DNA from: Acetatifactor sp.
GTDB taxonomy: Bacteria; Bacillota; Clostridia; Lachnospirales; Lachnospiraceae
Direction: 5' to 3'
DNA: 64,000 nt
Assembly (NCBI GenBank): GCA_024695935.1
Contig: JAILHH010000011.1
Span: 1 to 64,000, forward strand
Position numbers and translations under genes: made by a program. This document shows positions 52,434-61,161 of the stretch, piece after piece (positions within the stretch are counted from its first letter, which is position 1; every line of letters begins with the position of its first letter). The notes under the pieces were generated by a model. The model made no database searches. It was not told the DNA's origin and saw only the letters and a list, made by a program, of their open reading frames with translations.

Positions 52434-52477
52434 AAAAAAGGCCTCAGCAAAAAAAGCTGAAGCCTTTTGTTTTTTTA
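52434..52477. terminator. Bidirectional terminator between the DUF1858 and mecA genes
   Basis: AAGGC-TCAGC pairs with GCTGA-GCCTT with one mismatch. A runs stand before and T runs after. It serves both convergent genes and touches the mecA stop. Confidence 0.88.
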
Positions 52478-53188
52478 TGCACGGTTCGAAAGTTTCTTTA
52501 ACGCGTTATCTTTTATCATGAGCCTGTGGTGCTCGGAGATGAAGGGCTCGCCCTTCATGGCATTTGATGCGGAGTACTCGGAGAGAGTGTTGCATGCTGC
52601 CAGGAAGCTTCTGGAATCCTCGCCTTCATTGAGGACCAGTATATATTTGCCCGAGAATTTGTCCTGATAAAGGGAATCGGTTCCGTTAAATCCTTCGCCG
52701 CAAACTTCTGCCGCACCGATGATGTCAGACATGGAAGTAAAATAGAAGGAACGCACGCGTTTTTCGTCGCCTTTTTCGGGGACGTTTTCAATAGTTTCCG
52801 TCACAACCTCGGGGGCCTTGGCAGCTTCCTGCGTTTTTCTGAAAAGATCAAGGATCTCATTGTCTGCGTCATCATCCTCGTCATTTTCATTGTCAAAGGG
52901 ATCGGGAGTGAAACGGGAAAACCTTGTATCAAGCTCTTCCGGGTCATTTACCTTGGTGATGATAAGCACAAGACATTCTTTATTTAAGGGAACGGCTTCT
53001 ATCATAAGGGGTGATTCGTTTACCTCGAATCCGAATTCCTCGTTAGCCTGTTCCATCATATCGCGAAACAATCCTCTGGCCTTGTCAGAGCCGTATGCAA
53101 GCTCACTGACTTTGATCTGTCTGCTGGCCAGGTCCTCCTTTGTCAAAGTGCAGCGGATCTGACTATCATTAAGTTTTTCGATCTTCAT
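52475..53188 (-). CDS. mecA: Adaptor protein MecA
   Basis: This 237-aa protein resembles MecA, which delivers substrates to the ClpC protease. The N-terminal domain starts MKIEKLNDSQIRCTLTKEDLASR, with YGSDKARGLFRDMMEQANEEFGFEV (shown by KARGLFRDMMEQANEEFGF). An acidic linker with FDNENDEDDDADNE (about 97-110) joins the C-terminal ClpC-binding domain, which has VRSFYFTSMSDIIGAAEV. Length fits the family. In Bacillus MecA controls competence; targets here are unknown. Confidence 0.9.
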   Translation of the reverse strand: MKIEKLNDSQIRCTLTKEDLASRQIKVSELAYGSDKARGLFRDMMEQANEEFGFEVNESPLMIEAVPLNKECLVLIITKVNDPEELDTRFSRFTPDPFDNENDEDDDADNEILDLFRKTQEAAKAPEVVTETIENVPEKGDEKRVRSFYFTSMSDIIGAAEVCGEGFNGTDSLYQDKFSGKYILVLNEGEDSRSFLAACNTLSEYSASNAMKGEPFISEHHRLMIKDNALKKLSNRA

Positions 53189-53497
53189 ATCAGTTTACCG
53201 TCCTTTCCGCAACATATTTAAAGTACAACCATATTAGCCTCTGAGTTTTTGTTAGTCAATAGAAGAAAAAGCTATTTAATAAATTTTTTCTATTTGACCT
53301 GAATTTTTTATATAACCGTAAATCTTTCCCCTAAATAAGGCTCTTCTTATATAAATATATCGGATAAAAATATAAAGGTAAAAAGTGGCAGCGTAAAAGA
53401 AGCACAAAAATGCGCAAAAACTTTGCAATTTCCGACGTTAAAGTATAAAATTGAAAAAGAAATCAATGAAAAGATCATGTAAAAAGGAGTCGCTAAA
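53189..53497. other. Intergenic region between mecA and the MBOAT gene
   Basis: These 309 bp are AT-rich and hold divergent upstream regions. I see no gene, terminator or strong promoter, only AT-rich sequence and TATAAA near 53440. The AAAAGGAG at the right end is the MBOAT ribosome site. Confidence 0.6.
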
Positions 53498-54988
53498 ATG
53501 CTTTTCAACTCTTTTTCATTTCTTATATTTTTCCCGGTGGTGCTGGCCGTATTATTTGTGATCCCAAGAAAGCTGAGATATATATGGCTTCTTGTGGCAA
53601 GTTACTATTTTTATATGTGCTGGAATGTAAAGTATGTACTGCTTTTGTTTGGAACCACTGCGGTGACCTACCTTGCGGCTCTTTTGATCGAAAAGGCAGG
53701 GGAGAATGTTTTTTTCAAAAAGTTTTTTGCTGCCGTAAGTGCAGTATGCGTGCTGGGGCTTCTCGGATATTTTAAATATGCGGATTTTGCCATAGATTCT
53801 TTGAACAGATTGACTCTCGCCTTTAGGGGCGTAACGCCCTTTAGAGTGGTGGATGTCCTCCTGCCCATGGGCATCTCATTCTATGTTTTTCAGGCTTTGG
53901 GATATTGTATAGACGTGTACCGAGGTGATATAAAAGCAGAAAAAAATCCCCTCCGATATGCATTGTTCATTTCGTTCTTTCCACAGCTGGTGGCCGGCCC
54001 AATAGAGAGGGCGGGGAAACTCATGGGGCAGTTAAACAGGATCCATGAAGTGGACCTGTGGGATACGGACAGGATCCAAAAGGGCGCCCTCACCATGTTA
54101 TACGGATTTTTTATGAAAATGGTGATCGCAGACAGAGCCTCTGTATTTGTCAATACTGTTTTTGACCCTGAGACCTACGGAAACTATGCGGGACTTATGT
54201 ACGGAGTGGCGGCGGTTTTGTTTTCGATCCAGATCTACTGCGATTTTGCAGGATACACCTATATTGCAATAGGAAGTGCCAGGGTGATGGGGGTGGAGAT
54301 CATGGACAATTTCCACACGCCTTACCTGTCGTTAAACATCAGGGATTTTTGGGACAGATGGCATATATCCCTGTCTAAGTGGTTCAGGGATTATCTCTAT
54401 TTTCCTCTCGGAGGCAGCAGGAAGGGAAAGATCAGAAAATATATAAATATCTTTATCGTATTTTTGTTAAGCGGTCTATGGCACGGTGCGGCATGGCATT
54501 TTGTGCTGTGGGGAGCCATGCACGGGATCTTGAGGATAGTCGGAGAGGCCACGGGAAAAATACGGGCCAAGATCTATGAACAGCTTCATTTCAAAACGGA
54601 TACATTCGCTACCGGGCTTTGGCAGAGAGCGTGCACGTTTTTTATGGTGACAATGGCCTGGGTGGTATTTCGCGCCGAGAGCATAGGCCAGGCAAAGGAC
54701 ATCATAAAGGGCATGTTTTCAAAGTACAACCCCTGGATCTTTTTTGACGGAAGTCTGTATACCTGCGGCCTGGATGAAAAGGAATTCCATGTTTTGATAT
54801 ATGCCGTTCTTTTCATGATTCTTGCGGATGTATTGCTGTATCGCGGGAAAAAGATCGCTGAAGCCTTTGCGGCGCAGAATCTGTGGTTTAAGTGGCTTGT
54901 TTTCGTGGCAGGTATCTGCTTTATCGCGGTGTTTGGAGTATACGGCCCCCAGTTTCAGGCTTCACAGTTTATCTATTTTCAGTTTTAA
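53498..54988 (+). CDS. MBOAT-family O-acyltransferase
   Basis: This 496-aa polytopic membrane protein belongs to the MBOAT family (AlgI/DltB-like), which moves acyl groups across the membrane for polysaccharide modification. The start MLFNSFSFLIFFPVVLAVLF and MGISFYVFQALGYCIDVYRG (part) are typical. The conserved block NFHTPYLSLNIRDFWDRWHISLS is present, and the catalytic His is in LSGLWHGAAWHFVLWG near residue 325. It lies 38 nt before an SGNH-type partner gene. Together they probably acetylate a surface glycan. Confidence 0.92.
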   Translation: MLFNSFSFLIFFPVVLAVLFVIPRKLRYIWLLVASYYFYMCWNVKYVLLLFGTTAVTYLAALLIEKAGENVFFKKFFAAVSAVCVLGLLGYFKYADFAIDSLNRLTLAFRGVTPFRVVDVLLPMGISFYVFQALGYCIDVYRGDIKAEKNPLRYALFISFFPQLVAGPIERAGKLMGQLNRIHEVDLWDTDRIQKGALTMLYGFFMKMVIADRASVFVNTVFDPETYGNYAGLMYGVAAVLFSIQIYCDFAGYTYIAIGSARVMGVEIMDNFHTPYLSLNIRDFWDRWHISLSKWFRDYLYFPLGGSRKGKIRKYINIFIVFLLSGLWHGAAWHFVLWGAMHGILRIVGEATGKIRAKIYEQLHFKTDTFATGLWQRACTFFMVTMAWVVFRAESIGQAKDIIKGMFSKYNPWIFFDGSLYTCGLDEKEFHVLIYAVLFMILADVLLYRGKKIAEAFAAQNLWFKWLVFVAGICFIAVFGVYGPQFQASQFIYFQF

Positions 54989-55026
54989 AAATCAGGCGGC
55001 TCTAAGGTGGTTAAAACGGAGGATAT

Positions 55027-55980
55027 TTGCAGGTGTTTGAAAAGATAAAAAAGATTACAAAGATCATTGTATTATTTATGATCTTTATGTGCATATTGGG
55101 GCTTGCACTTATCAGGCTTAACAGTGTGATGAGTGTAAAAGCAGCCGAGGCTGTTCAAAAGAGGTTTTCCGAGTTTGAAAGGGACAGCTGCGATGTGGTA
55201 TTTGTGGGAAACAGCCACCAGTTTTGCAGTATCGACCCCATGTTATTAAAGGACGAATTCGGTATAGAAAGCTTCATGCTGGCCACTTCTGCACAGACGG
55301 TGCCCATGTCCTATTATGCAGTTATGGAAGCCGTGGAAATGCAGCATCCGGACAGGATCGTATTCGAGGTTTCATATTGTGCAAACGATTTCAGGACCGT
55401 GTCAAACGAGATGTCCCATTACTTTTTTGACGGAATGCCCGTGGGGCATATCAAAAAGGCCGCAATAGAGGATCTGATTGAGGATGAGCCTTTCTGGTTT
55501 TATGTTCCCTTTGGACTGTATCACACCAGATGGAAGGAACTTTCAGAGACTGACTTTTCGGACTATGAAGTAAACGAGCGCGGCGGTGTGTTCTTTACGG
55601 AGACGGTGCCAAACAGCAGCATCCATGTGATAGATGAAGGCGACATGGAAAATATGCCTGAAGAGATGGAAAAATACATGGACAAAATGGTGGACTATTG
55701 CAGGGAAAACGGCGTGGAACTTATCCTGTACACTGCCCCATTTAACACTCTTTACGACGGGGATGAGACTCAGCTTGAAGACCTCGAGAGGCGAGAGAGG
55801 ATATTTAATTATGTGGGAAAATATGCCGGGGAAAAAGGGATCGAGTACCACAATCTGTTCTACGAAATCGATAAGCTTGGCATAGATGACCAGACTGACT
55901 GGATGGACAGACAGCATCTTAATGCAAACGGTCAGAGGAAGTTTACGGAGTATATGGCAAATAAAGGATATATTCGATGA
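55027..55980 (+). CDS. SGNH-like partner of the MBOAT acyltransferase
   Basis: This 317-aa protein has one N-terminal membrane helix (about 10-30) and an extracytoplasmic SGNH/DltD/AlgX-like domain. VFVGNSHQFCSIDP near residue 57 carries the Ser block, and DRQHLNANGQRKF near the end provides the Asp-x-x-His pair. Such proteins complete O-acyl transfer outside the membrane. The start is either TTG 55027 or GTG 55033; GGAGG at 55018-55022 is 4 or 10 nt away. Confidence 0.8.
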   Translation: MQVFEKIKKITKIIVLFMIFMCILGLALIRLNSVMSVKAAEAVQKRFSEFERDSCDVVFVGNSHQFCSIDPMLLKDEFGIESFMLATSAQTVPMSYYAVMEAVEMQHPDRIVFEVSYCANDFRTVSNEMSHYFFDGMPVGHIKKAAIEDLIEDEPFWFYVPFGLYHTRWKELSETDFSDYEVNERGGVFFTETVPNSSIHVIDEGDMENMPEEMEKYMDKMVDYCRENGVELILYTAPFNTLYDGDETQLEDLERRERIFNYVGKYAGEKGIEYHNLFYEIDKLGIDDQTDWMDRQHLNANGQRKFTEYMANKGYIR

Positions 55981-56040
55981 ATGTATCTGTAAGCGAATAA
56001 ATAATTCTTTTATCAAATGTGAACGAAGGGAGAGGTATTT

Positions 56041-57588
56041 ATGATCAAAGATGAAAAGGTATTGCTGGGAAAAAGCGGTGAAGAGGAGATTTACATTTAT
56101 CCAAAGATGTCAAACAGACACGGTCTCATCGCCGGTGCCACAGGTACGGGAAAAACCGTGACTTTAAAGGTGATGGCAGAGTCTTTTTCAAAGCTGGGAG
56201 TGCCCGTATTTTTGGCGGATGTGAAGGGGGATCTGGCACCCCTTGTAAAGGCGGGCGAGGAAAATGAGAATGTGAATTCCAGGATCGAGAGCATGGGACT
56301 AAAGGACGCGGGCTTTGCCTTTGACTCCTTCCCCGTAAATATGTGGGATGTATATGGGGAAAAGGGAATGCCCCTTAGGACCACCGTATCTGAGATAGGA
56401 CCTTTGCTTTTATCCAGGATCATGGGACTTAACGATACACAGTCCGATATTTTGAACATCATATTCAAGATCGCAGACGATGAGGGACTTTTGCTCATCG
56501 ACACAAAGGATCTGAAATCCATGATCCAGTACGTGGGAGAAAACAGACAAAACTATGCCACAAGCTATGGAAATATCGCTCAGGCTTCTCTAAATGCCAT
56601 TACAAGAGGTGTTGTGACTCTTGAGAACGAGGGAGCCGATAAGTTTTTCGGTGAGCCTCCTCTTAGCATTGCGGATTTTCTGTGCACTGACAACAGGGGA
56701 AGAGGCATGATCCAGCTCTTGGACTGCCAGAAACTCATATTAAGCCCCAAAATGTATTCCACATTCTTACTTTGGTTGATGTCGGAGCTTTTTGAGAATC
56801 TTCCCGAGGTGGGAGACTGTGACAGACCAAAGATGGTATTTTTCTTTGACGAGGCTCATATGCTCTTTGACTCGGCATCAAAGGATCTGCTTGACAAGAT
56901 CGAGCAGGTGGTAAAACTCATCAGATCAAAGGGCGTTGGAATATTCTTTATCACCCAGAATCCAAAGGATATCCCGGACGGAGTTTTGGCTCAGCTTGGC
57001 AATAAGGTTCAGCATGCCCTGAGAGCCTACACTCCTGCGGAGCAAAAGGGCGTGAAGGCAGCGGCTCAGAGCTTTAGAGAAAATCCGGAGTTTGACACCT
57101 ATACCGTTTTGCAGGAACTCAGCACCGGCGAAGCTTTGGTTTCCGTACTTGATGAGGGCGGTGTGCCCACCATTGCAAAGAGAGTAAAGATCTGCCCTCC
57201 CGAAAGTTACATGGGAACTATAGATGATGCGGAGAGAACACGTATTATCAACAACAGCATCCTCTATTCCAGATATTCAAATTTCGTTGACAGGGATTCC
57301 GCATATGAATTTTTGGAGAGAAGAAATGCTCAGATCGCAGAAAATGCCATAAAAGAGGAAGAACTGTTAAACGAGACAAAGAAGCGTGAAAAGGAGATCG
57401 AGGCCAGAAAGAAAGCAAGCCAGAAGGCGGTTCAGAGTGTGGCAAAGACCACTGCCGGCACCATCGGAAGACAGGTTGGAAAGACCATCGGAGGTTCCGT
57501 GGGAGGGTCATTTGGAAAGACTCTTGGCGGAAATCTGGGAGCAAGTCTTGGAAGAGGAATTCTGAGTACTCTTTTTGGCGGAAAATAA
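56041..57588 (+). CDS. HerA-like/DUF853-family ATPase
   Basis: This 515-aa P-loop ATPase of the HerA-FtsK group matches the DUF853 (YjgR) family. Walker A GATGTGKT is at residues 32-39, followed by VFLADVKGDLAPL; Walker B is MVFFFDEAHMLF near 267, with FFITQNPKDIP after it. The C-terminus (about 430-515) has a charged coiled coil and Gly-rich IGGSVGGSFGKTLGGNLGASL repeats that may form an amphipathic or membrane-touching tail. No NurA or Sir2 partner is adjacent, so a role in known HerA defence pairs is not supported. The function of YjgR proteins is not established. Confidence 0.87.
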   Translation: MIKDEKVLLGKSGEEEIYIYPKMSNRHGLIAGATGTGKTVTLKVMAESFSKLGVPVFLADVKGDLAPLVKAGEENENVNSRIESMGLKDAGFAFDSFPVNMWDVYGEKGMPLRTTVSEIGPLLLSRIMGLNDTQSDILNIIFKIADDEGLLLIDTKDLKSMIQYVGENRQNYATSYGNIAQASLNAITRGVVTLENEGADKFFGEPPLSIADFLCTDNRGRGMIQLLDCQKLILSPKMYSTFLLWLMSELFENLPEVGDCDRPKMVFFFDEAHMLFDSASKDLLDKIEQVVKLIRSKGVGIFFITQNPKDIPDGVLAQLGNKVQHALRAYTPAEQKGVKAAAQSFRENPEFDTYTVLQELSTGEALVSVLDEGGVPTIAKRVKICPPESYMGTIDDAERTRIINNSILYSRYSNFVDRDSAYEFLERRNAQIAENAIKEEELLNETKKREKEIEARKKASQKAVQSVAKTTAGTIGRQVGKTIGGSVGGSFGKTLGGNLGASLGRGILSTLFGGK

Positions 57589-57639
57589 AAGTTTAAAGCC
57601 TGTATGAGAATACGGCGCATAAAATGCATAGATTCAAAT

Positions 57640-57680
57640 ATGTGCCACAAATTAAGATAATTTTTTAATTTGTGGCACAT
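57640..57680. other. Perfect 16-bp palindrome after the HerA-like gene
   Basis: ATGTGCCACAAATTAA (57640-57655) is repeated in inverted form at 57665-57680 with a 9-nt loop. No T run follows, so it is a poor terminator. It could be an operator, an RNA-processing hairpin, or one end of a small element. Confidence 0.7.
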
Positions 57681-57766
57681 AAATAAAATGAAGGACCCCA
57701 AAATGCTGTTATGAGCCGGAAAAGTCATGTCTGCCTTTTTTTGTTCAGAGGCAAAGTAAAAAAATC

Positions 57767-57795
57767 TTGAAATGGATGCTGTCATAAAGTATAAT
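57767..57795 (+). promoter_or_regulatory. Canonical sigma-A promoter of a long leader or RNA
   Basis: TTGAAA (57767-57772), a 17-nt spacer and TATAAT (57790-57795) form a near-perfect promoter 325 nt before the next gene. Confidence 0.8.
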
Positions 57796-57801
57796 GAAAC
57801 A

Positions 57802-58120
57802 AGTAAATGACTCCGGCGTATAGCACGGAGAGGAGGACAGTTTTTACGGGCAGGATCTTTTGATCCTTCAGTACTTTTTGAACACTTTTCTTGGAACGAT
57901 TCGTTCCTTCATCCCAAACTATTATTTTTTTACTTAAATTCAGGATGTCTTATTGGCTAAGTGCCTTTGTTTCTAGGTTGTTCAACTAATTTTTTCACAT
58001 TAATAATTCAAATTTAATGTGCGCCCCGGAGCGTTTACCTAAATCTTATTTGTGAAAACCTATATTGATATATCACATTTCTTTTGGTAATAGGTTTTTG
58101 AGAAAGGAAGGTATATTCGT
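57802..58120 (+). ncRNA. Candidate structured leader or small RNA
   Basis: About 319 nt follow a strong promoter without a convincing gene. Local hairpins are CTCCG/CGGAG (about 57810-57829), GGATC-TTTT-GATCC, and GGAACG-ATT-CGTTCC. CTCCGG near 57810 can also pair with CCGGAG near 58026. AAAACCTAT/ATAGGTTTT lies near 58057-58098. It could be a regulatory leader for the 77-aa gene or an independent RNA. I could not match it to a known riboswitch. Confidence 0.4.
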
Positions 58121-58354
58121 ATGTCAAAAGAGTGTCTTCTGCCTGACACCGTGGGAGGTGTATTGGAGTTTTGGCAGTCAATGGGTTGCGAGGACGCAGT
58201 CTTTTATGTGGATGATATTGAGACATGCTCTTTTTCGGCGGCATATGCAATAGTCCGTGAGGACAATGACTATATGGATGACTACGTGACCGATGACACA
58301 GGCAGAATTGCACAGGTACGTCTGGATAAAGTCGCTCAGGCACAGGTTTTGTGA
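58121..58354 (+). CDS. Hypothetical 77-aa acidic protein
   Basis: This small protein starts MSKECLLPDTVGGVLEFWQS and is rich in Asp, with two Cys and no membrane segment. AAAGGAAGG lies ten or so bases before ATG 58121, so translation is likely. It follows the long leader and precedes the SH3-GH18 gene. I recognise no family. Confidence 0.6.
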   Translation: MSKECLLPDTVGGVLEFWQSMGCEDAVFYVDDIETCSFSAAYAIVREDNDYMDDYVTDDTGRIAQVRLDKVAQAQVL

Positions 58355-58492
58355 ATATAATTTTAACAGGGTTGCCTCTCGCGTTGATCGGGTATTCATA
58401 AAATCTTAATGACTTTTTGTTAAACAGGTGTGATAGAATAGAGTAGCCGTGTTTTGCGGCTTCTCTATTCTATTTTTAATGAGGTATTGATG

Positions 58493-60196
58493 ATGAAAAA
58501 AGCAGTTCCGGTGCTTGTGGCACTTTTTTTGATATTCTGCATAGCAGGCTACTATGGCCTGAAAATAGTTGCAGACAAATATTCCTACGGCAAAGAAAGG
58601 GTCGATCTTAACGAGTTTTACAGTGTTGACGAAGAAAGCAGGAGGCTGATCCTTGGAAACGAACTTACAGATGAATATCTGACTGTAAGGGATGGCATAT
58701 GTTATTGGGAGATAGGAAAGGTAAGAGAATACTTAAATGATGTCTTTTACGTAAGCGAAGATGAAGAGATGCTCCTCTTTACGGATGCGCAAAAGACTTA
58801 CGAGACAGCCTTTGGATCCGAAGTGATAAATGAGGGTGGTCAGGAGAGAAATTTAGGATTTGTGGGATGCTTTAAAGAGGGTGATACACTTTATGTGGCC
58901 CTTGATTATGTAAAGATCTTCACCAATTTTGAATACAGTTTAAATCCCCATACCGTGGTCCTGAAAAACACCTGGGGTGAAAAGACCGTATCCGAGATCA
59001 CAAAGGATACAAAGCTCAGAGTAAAGGGCGGCATCAAGAGCGAGATCATGGTGGATCTTTTAAAAGGCGACGAAGTGGAAGTCGTTGACAAAATGGAAAC
59101 ATGGAGCAAGATAAAAACCGCTGACGGTTATCTTGGATATGTGGAGAATAAATTCTTAGATAATGAGAGGGTTCTTGCAGAAACACCCGTTACCGATTAT
59201 GCGGCTCCGGTCAGAAACGATATTATAATGGATGGAAAGATCTGTCTTGGTTTTAATGCCATAGGAGGCTTTGCCGGAAACGATACTTTTTCAGAGGCTG
59301 CATCCGAGGGGACAGCTATGAATGTGATCGCCCCCACCTGGTTTTCAATAAATGACAACGAAGGCGGATTCAGAGACTTTTCATCGGCGTCCTATGTGAG
59401 CGCTGCCCATGCAAAGGGGCTGAAGGTATGGGGAGTCCTGGATGACTTTAATTATAAAAACGAAAACAAAGCTGATATTGATATAAATGAAGTATTAAAG
59501 AAAAGCACCTCCAGAAGAAACCTGGAGGAGGGCATTGTGAGCAGGGCCACGGCTCTTGGTATTGACGGAATCAATCTTGATTTTGAAAAGATCACCGGAG
59601 ATGGCGGTATACATTACATACAGTTTTTGAGAGAACTCTCAATCCTGTGCTCCGAGGCAGGACTGGTACTCAGTACGGACAATTATCCCCCAAAGGATTT
59701 CAATACATATTACAGACTGGATGTGCAGGGTCAGGTGTGTGACTATGTGGTCATCATGGGATATGATGAACATTGGCACGGCTCAGGGAATCCCGGAAGC
59801 GTGGCAAGCCTGACATATGTGTCCGACGGTATCACAAAGACGGCAGAAAAATTGCCTTCACGTAAAATTATAAATGCGGTTCCTTTCTATACCATTTTAT
59901 GGAAGACGGAAAATACAACCGTTACAGACAGTTATATCACAGTGGAAAATATGAGCGATTTTATTTCCAGGATGCCTGTTACTCCCGAGTGGGATGAGGA
60001 ATGCGGACAAAATTACGCGGAATGGCAGTCCGGAGATGCTTTTTATCAGATCTGGATCGAGGATGCAAACTCCCTCAGTGCAAAGCTCAATGTGATGGAT
60101 GCCAACGATGTGGGTGGTGTGGCAGTATGGAGACTCGGATACGGAAATGCCACAGTGTGGAGTCTGCTTGATGTATATATGCAGATGAATAATTAA
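58493..60196 (+). CDS. SH3-domain GH18-family glycosidase (YaaH/spore-wall type)
   Basis: This 567-aa protein has an N-terminal membrane anchor (about 4-24), a region of about 140 residues resembling copper-amine-oxidase-N type repeats, and a bacterial SH3 domain (about 173-222, LRVKGGIKSEIMVDLLKGDEV part LRVKGG and WSKIKTADGYLGYVENKF). A GH18 barrel runs from about 250. The catalytic segment IDGINLDFEKI puts the acid Glu at about 365. This architecture is known from cell-wall or spore-cortex glycosidases related to YaaH. It probably acts on peptidoglycan or surface GlcNAc. ATG 58493 is preferred over 58490 and 58454 by spacing from GAGG. Confidence 0.85.
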   Translation: MKKAVPVLVALFLIFCIAGYYGLKIVADKYSYGKERVDLNEFYSVDEESRRLILGNELTDEYLTVRDGICYWEIGKVREYLNDVFYVSEDEEMLLFTDAQKTYETAFGSEVINEGGQERNLGFVGCFKEGDTLYVALDYVKIFTNFEYSLNPHTVVLKNTWGEKTVSEITKDTKLRVKGGIKSEIMVDLLKGDEVEVVDKMETWSKIKTADGYLGYVENKFLDNERVLAETPVTDYAAPVRNDIIMDGKICLGFNAIGGFAGNDTFSEAASEGTAMNVIAPTWFSINDNEGGFRDFSSASYVSAAHAKGLKVWGVLDDFNYKNENKADIDINEVLKKSTSRRNLEEGIVSRATALGIDGINLDFEKITGDGGIHYIQFLRELSILCSEAGLVLSTDNYPPKDFNTYYRLDVQGQVCDYVVIMGYDEHWHGSGNPGSVASLTYVSDGITKTAEKLPSRKIINAVPFYTILWKTENTTVTDSYITVENMSDFISRMPVTPEWDEECGQNYAEWQSGDAFYQIWIEDANSLSAKLNVMDANDVGGVAVWRLGYGNATVWSLLDVYMQMNN

Positions 60197-60212
60197 CAGA
60201 ATACTTAACTAT

Positions 60213-60262
60213 AAACAGAGGGCCCTCTGAAAAGCTTATGCTGATCAGAAGGCCCTCTGTTT
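60213..60262. terminator. Bidirectional terminator
   Basis: AAACAGAGGGCC (60213-60224) pairs perfectly with GGCCCTCTGTTT (60251-60262), with an inner TCTGA/TCAGA. It separates the GH18 gene from the sortase operon on the other strand. Confidence 0.9.
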
Positions 60263-60291
60263 AATCTAAGGAGTCCATTTTCAGAATGGTA

Positions 60292-61116
60292 TTATTCGTA
60301 ACTGTTTTCAAGCCTCTTTAAGAGGAATGATGTGACAAAGAATATTGCTGCTCCCGCAAGTGCATACCATACATATACCGGAATCTCATCGCCGGTCTTT
60401 GGCACATCATCAAGCTCGTCATCGGAAGCACTCGCCGCTGCAGATGCTGTTTCGGATGAAGCAGTGTCTGCCGGAGGAGTGGTGGAAAAACTTGAAGTTT
60501 GCGTTATAAGAGCACCGTCTTTTACATTGAAAGTTCCTTTTTTGAATGTGTAATACTCGGGATAATATTTTGTATAGGAGTTGTCGACTTTGTATTTGTC
60601 AACGGTTCCGTCTGCGGTAATGCCCATCTTATAAGATGTAGCATAATGGCCAGTTACGTTATTGATATTTCCGTGGATGGTAACCTTTCCGTCATCATAT
60701 ACATGGAGGTTTGTCACATCACCTGTTACGGACAAGAACTGACCGCCCAAAACGTACACATCGGTGACACCTTTTTTGGCATATACAACGGGGCATCCGC
60801 CTGCGGTATTTTTGGCTGTCAGGTTTCCGAGAGCCACATTAAATGTGAGATCTGGGGCGTTCCCGGAATTTGTATTGTCAATGACGATGTAATCTCCGTC
60901 CTTTATGACTTCATTCAGATAATAGGTCTCGCGGTTGTATGCCGTATCATCCCAGGAAGAACCGGGAATGTAGCGCCAGTCAGACTTTGCAGTATCATAT
61001 CTGAGACAATAGGTTGCGGGGGAATCTGCCTTGGCGGTGATGGTCGATGTGCAGGGTAAAAGTACAAATGCCATACACAGGCAGAGGGTAAGAAGTGCGG
61101 AAAGTTTCTTTTTCAT
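60292..61116 (-). CDS. Sortase-anchored surface protein (VPKTG)
   Basis: This 274-aa secreted protein has a signal peptide (about 1-31), a beta-rich middle (about 35-205) with repeated short strands such as VYVLGGQFLSVTGDV and VTIHGNINNVTGHY, and an Ala/Ser/Thr-rich spacer (about 208-232). VPKTG at 238-242 is followed by a hydrophobic helix and the tail LLKRLENSYE, forming a sortase sorting signal. It lies 45 nt downstream of the sortase gene and is its likely substrate. The function of the middle domain is unknown. Confidence 0.85.
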   Translation of the reverse strand: MKKKLSALLTLCLCMAFVLLPCTSTITAKADSPATYCLRYDTAKSDWRYIPGSSWDDTAYNRETYYLNEVIKDGDYIVIDNTNSGNAPDLTFNVALGNLTAKNTAGGCPVVYAKKGVTDVYVLGGQFLSVTGDVTNLHVYDDGKVTIHGNINNVTGHYATSYKMGITADGTVDKYKVDNSYTKYYPEYYTFKKGTFNVKDGALITQTSSFSTTPPADTASSETASAAASASDDELDDVPKTGDEIPVYVWYALAGAAIFFVTSFLLKRLENSYE

Positions 61117-61161
61117 TTAAATCCTCCTCGTAAACAATGGTTTTTATTTTAAAATAAATAC

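Noticed and set aside
56041-57588. HerA-NurA or HerA-Sir2 type phage defence system
   Set aside because: The ATPase fits the DUF853/YjgR group and has no nuclease or Sir2 partner beside it. The Sir2 gene of this window is 50 kb away and is a standard deacylase.
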